Part shown: positions 4,726 through 5,321 of the stretch, one piece after another
Layout of the letters: every line of letters starts with the position of its first letter
Position numbering within the stretch: the first letter of the stretch is position 1
Assembly (NCBI GenBank): GCA_017454585.1
Contig: JAFTCU010000126.1
Span: forward strand, 1 to 5,321
DNA length: 5,321 nucleotides
Direction: 5' to 3'
Source: Thermoguttaceae bacterium
GTDB lineage: Bacteria; Planctomycetota; Planctomycetia; Pirellulales; Thermoguttaceae
Notes under the pieces: model-generated
The model's input: the letters and a program-made list of their open reading frames with translations, nothing else
Told to the model about the DNA's origin: nothing
Databases searched by the model: none
Position numbers and translations under genes: made by a program

Positions 4726-4737
4726 GTCTCAAGCGGG
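4726..4737. repeat. 12-bp dispersed sequence, copy B (partner at 310-321)
   Basis: GTCTCAAGCGGG is the exact reverse complement of 310-321. It lies upstream of the helicase, beyond heptamer array 3. Confidence 0.35.
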
Positions 4738-4888
4738 TTTGGAACCGGCAAAGGGAAAAGTCTTTCGTTCAATTTTTCGTTAATTTACCACATTCTCCCA
4801 AAAAGGGAAGGGGGTGAAAAACGTTTACACCGAAAAAATCGCAAACCTTTCCCGTTGCAACGCGCCCATTTTCTCCATTTTGCAGAGT

Positions 4889-5321
4889 TTAAAAGTATCC
4901 CATCACCTTCATCCACTCCAGTCCGCGGCTGCGCCACGTTTTCGTATTCTCCGCGTCGTTCCAGAACATGAACCCATGCACTGCGTCGGCGAAAATGTGC
5001 AGCTCGCACGGAATGTTGTGTTTTCGCAGTTCCGCGTAAACCTTTACGGACCCCATCGGCGAGTAGATGTCTTTGTCGCCGTGCAGGAGGCACATCGGCG
5101 GCGTTTTCGCGTCGAAGTTCAGCCCCGGGGCGAAATCCGCCTCGTTCCCCTTGGCCGTGTTGGGTCCCTCCGGGCCGTCCTCAAGCACATACGCCGGGTA
5201 AACGGGCATCGCGAAGTTGACGTGGCACGGGATCTCGTCCAGTTCGTCGATCGGCTCGTACGCCCGAGTCTGGCTGTTGCACGCGGTCAAAAGCGTCAGA
5301 TGGCCGCCCGCGGAGTACCCC
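4889..5321 (-). CDS. Alpha/beta-hydrolase esterase, C-terminal part (5' truncated by window)
   Basis: The frame is open to the window edge; codons run from 5320 to TAA at 4891-4889, giving 143 residues. The visible part starts at the nucleophile elbow GYSAGGHL (Ser at residue 3 of the fragment). It contains HGDKD with the likely catalytic Asp at 84, then HGF with the catalytic His at 115, so the Ser-Asp-His triad is complete. The layout and the ending (WRSRGLEWMKVMGYF) match small carboxylesterases of the BD-FAE/Aes or acetyl-xylan-esterase-like group, which remove acyl groups from sugars or small esters. The substrate cannot be told. A start at TTG 5290 would delete the nucleophile and is rejected. 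Any signal peptide lies outside the window. It precedes the helicase on the same strand by 226 bp, probably not in an operon. Confidence 0.88.
   Translation of the reverse strand, partial: GYSAGGHLTLLTACNSQTRAYEPIDELDEIPCHVNFAMPVYPAYVLEDGPEGPNTAKGNEADFAPGLNFDAKTPPMCLLHGDKDIYSPMGSVKVYAELRKHNIPCELHIFADAVHGFMFWNDAENTKTWRSRGLEWMKVMGYF

Larger units (their letters stand above)
4663..4888. other. Spacer between the helicase and esterase genes
   Basis: This 226-bp non-coding spacer holds heptamer array 3, the 12-bp repeat copy B, and an imperfect inverted segment (GGTG and CACC arms near 4815-4833, minus strand) that could weakly terminate the esterase gene but has no clean T-run. CGTTGCAACG at 4853-4862 is a 10-bp palindrome. 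On the minus strand a TTGAGA inside the 12-bp repeat could act as a -35 for the helicase, but the matching -10 inside the heptamer array is poor. Confidence 0.5.

Noticed and set aside
4853..4862. CGTTGCAACG palindrome as a terminator of the esterase gene
   Set aside because: It has no loop and no following T-run on the minus strand, so it cannot form a normal intrinsic terminator.

Overview
The window reads like a chromosomal segment of a Gram-negative, moderate-GC member of the Planctomycetota, probably of the Pirellulales/Thermogutta type. This is inference from how the ScpA and helicase proteins look, from two small secreted cysteine-rich proteins of a kind common in that phylum, and from repeat-rich AT-rich spacers between GC-richer genes. 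No rRNA, tRNA, mobile element or CRISPR is visible.

Layout. (1) 1-259, plus strand: C-terminal end of an enzyme, possibly LarA-like (nickel lactate racemase family). It converges on (2) scpA, 334-1086 minus, a chromosome segregation subunit. scpA has its own extended -10 promoter, and its short leader is filled by heptanucleotide repeats. (3) 1262-1786 minus: a secreted 174-residue protein with about 20% cysteine in its mature part, ending in a clear intrinsic terminator. (4) 1787-2221: a divergent AT-rich spacer holding a candidate structured leader, a three-copy 9-bp repeat, an inverted repeat and a good sigma70-like promoter. (5) 2222-2497 plus: a 91-residue cysteine-rich lipoprotein with its own terminator. 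(6) 2653-4662 minus: a full-length Rep/UvrD/PcrA-type superfamily 1A helicase. (7) 4889-5321 minus: the C-terminal 143 residues of an alpha/beta-hydrolase esterase whose catalytic Ser lies at the window edge.

No metabolic operon is visible: the genes are single units, mostly with their own signals. The only plausible functional pair is the divergent cysteine-rich secreted protein and cysteine-rich lipoprotein, both predicted to leave the cytoplasm and both rich in CxC/CxxC spacings. scpA and the helicase are genome-maintenance housekeeping genes.

The unusual content is in the spacers. Heptamer tandem arrays occur at 1096-1116, 2593-2620 and 4682-4709, with weaker ones at 1155-1175 and 2509-2529. 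A 23-nt hairpin-forming element sits 4-5 nt after the stop codon of two unrelated genes, in the same orientation relative to each gene (265-287 and 2626-2648). A 12-bp sequence is shared between 310-321 and 4726-4737. These look like dispersed repeat families that cluster at gene ends and leaders.
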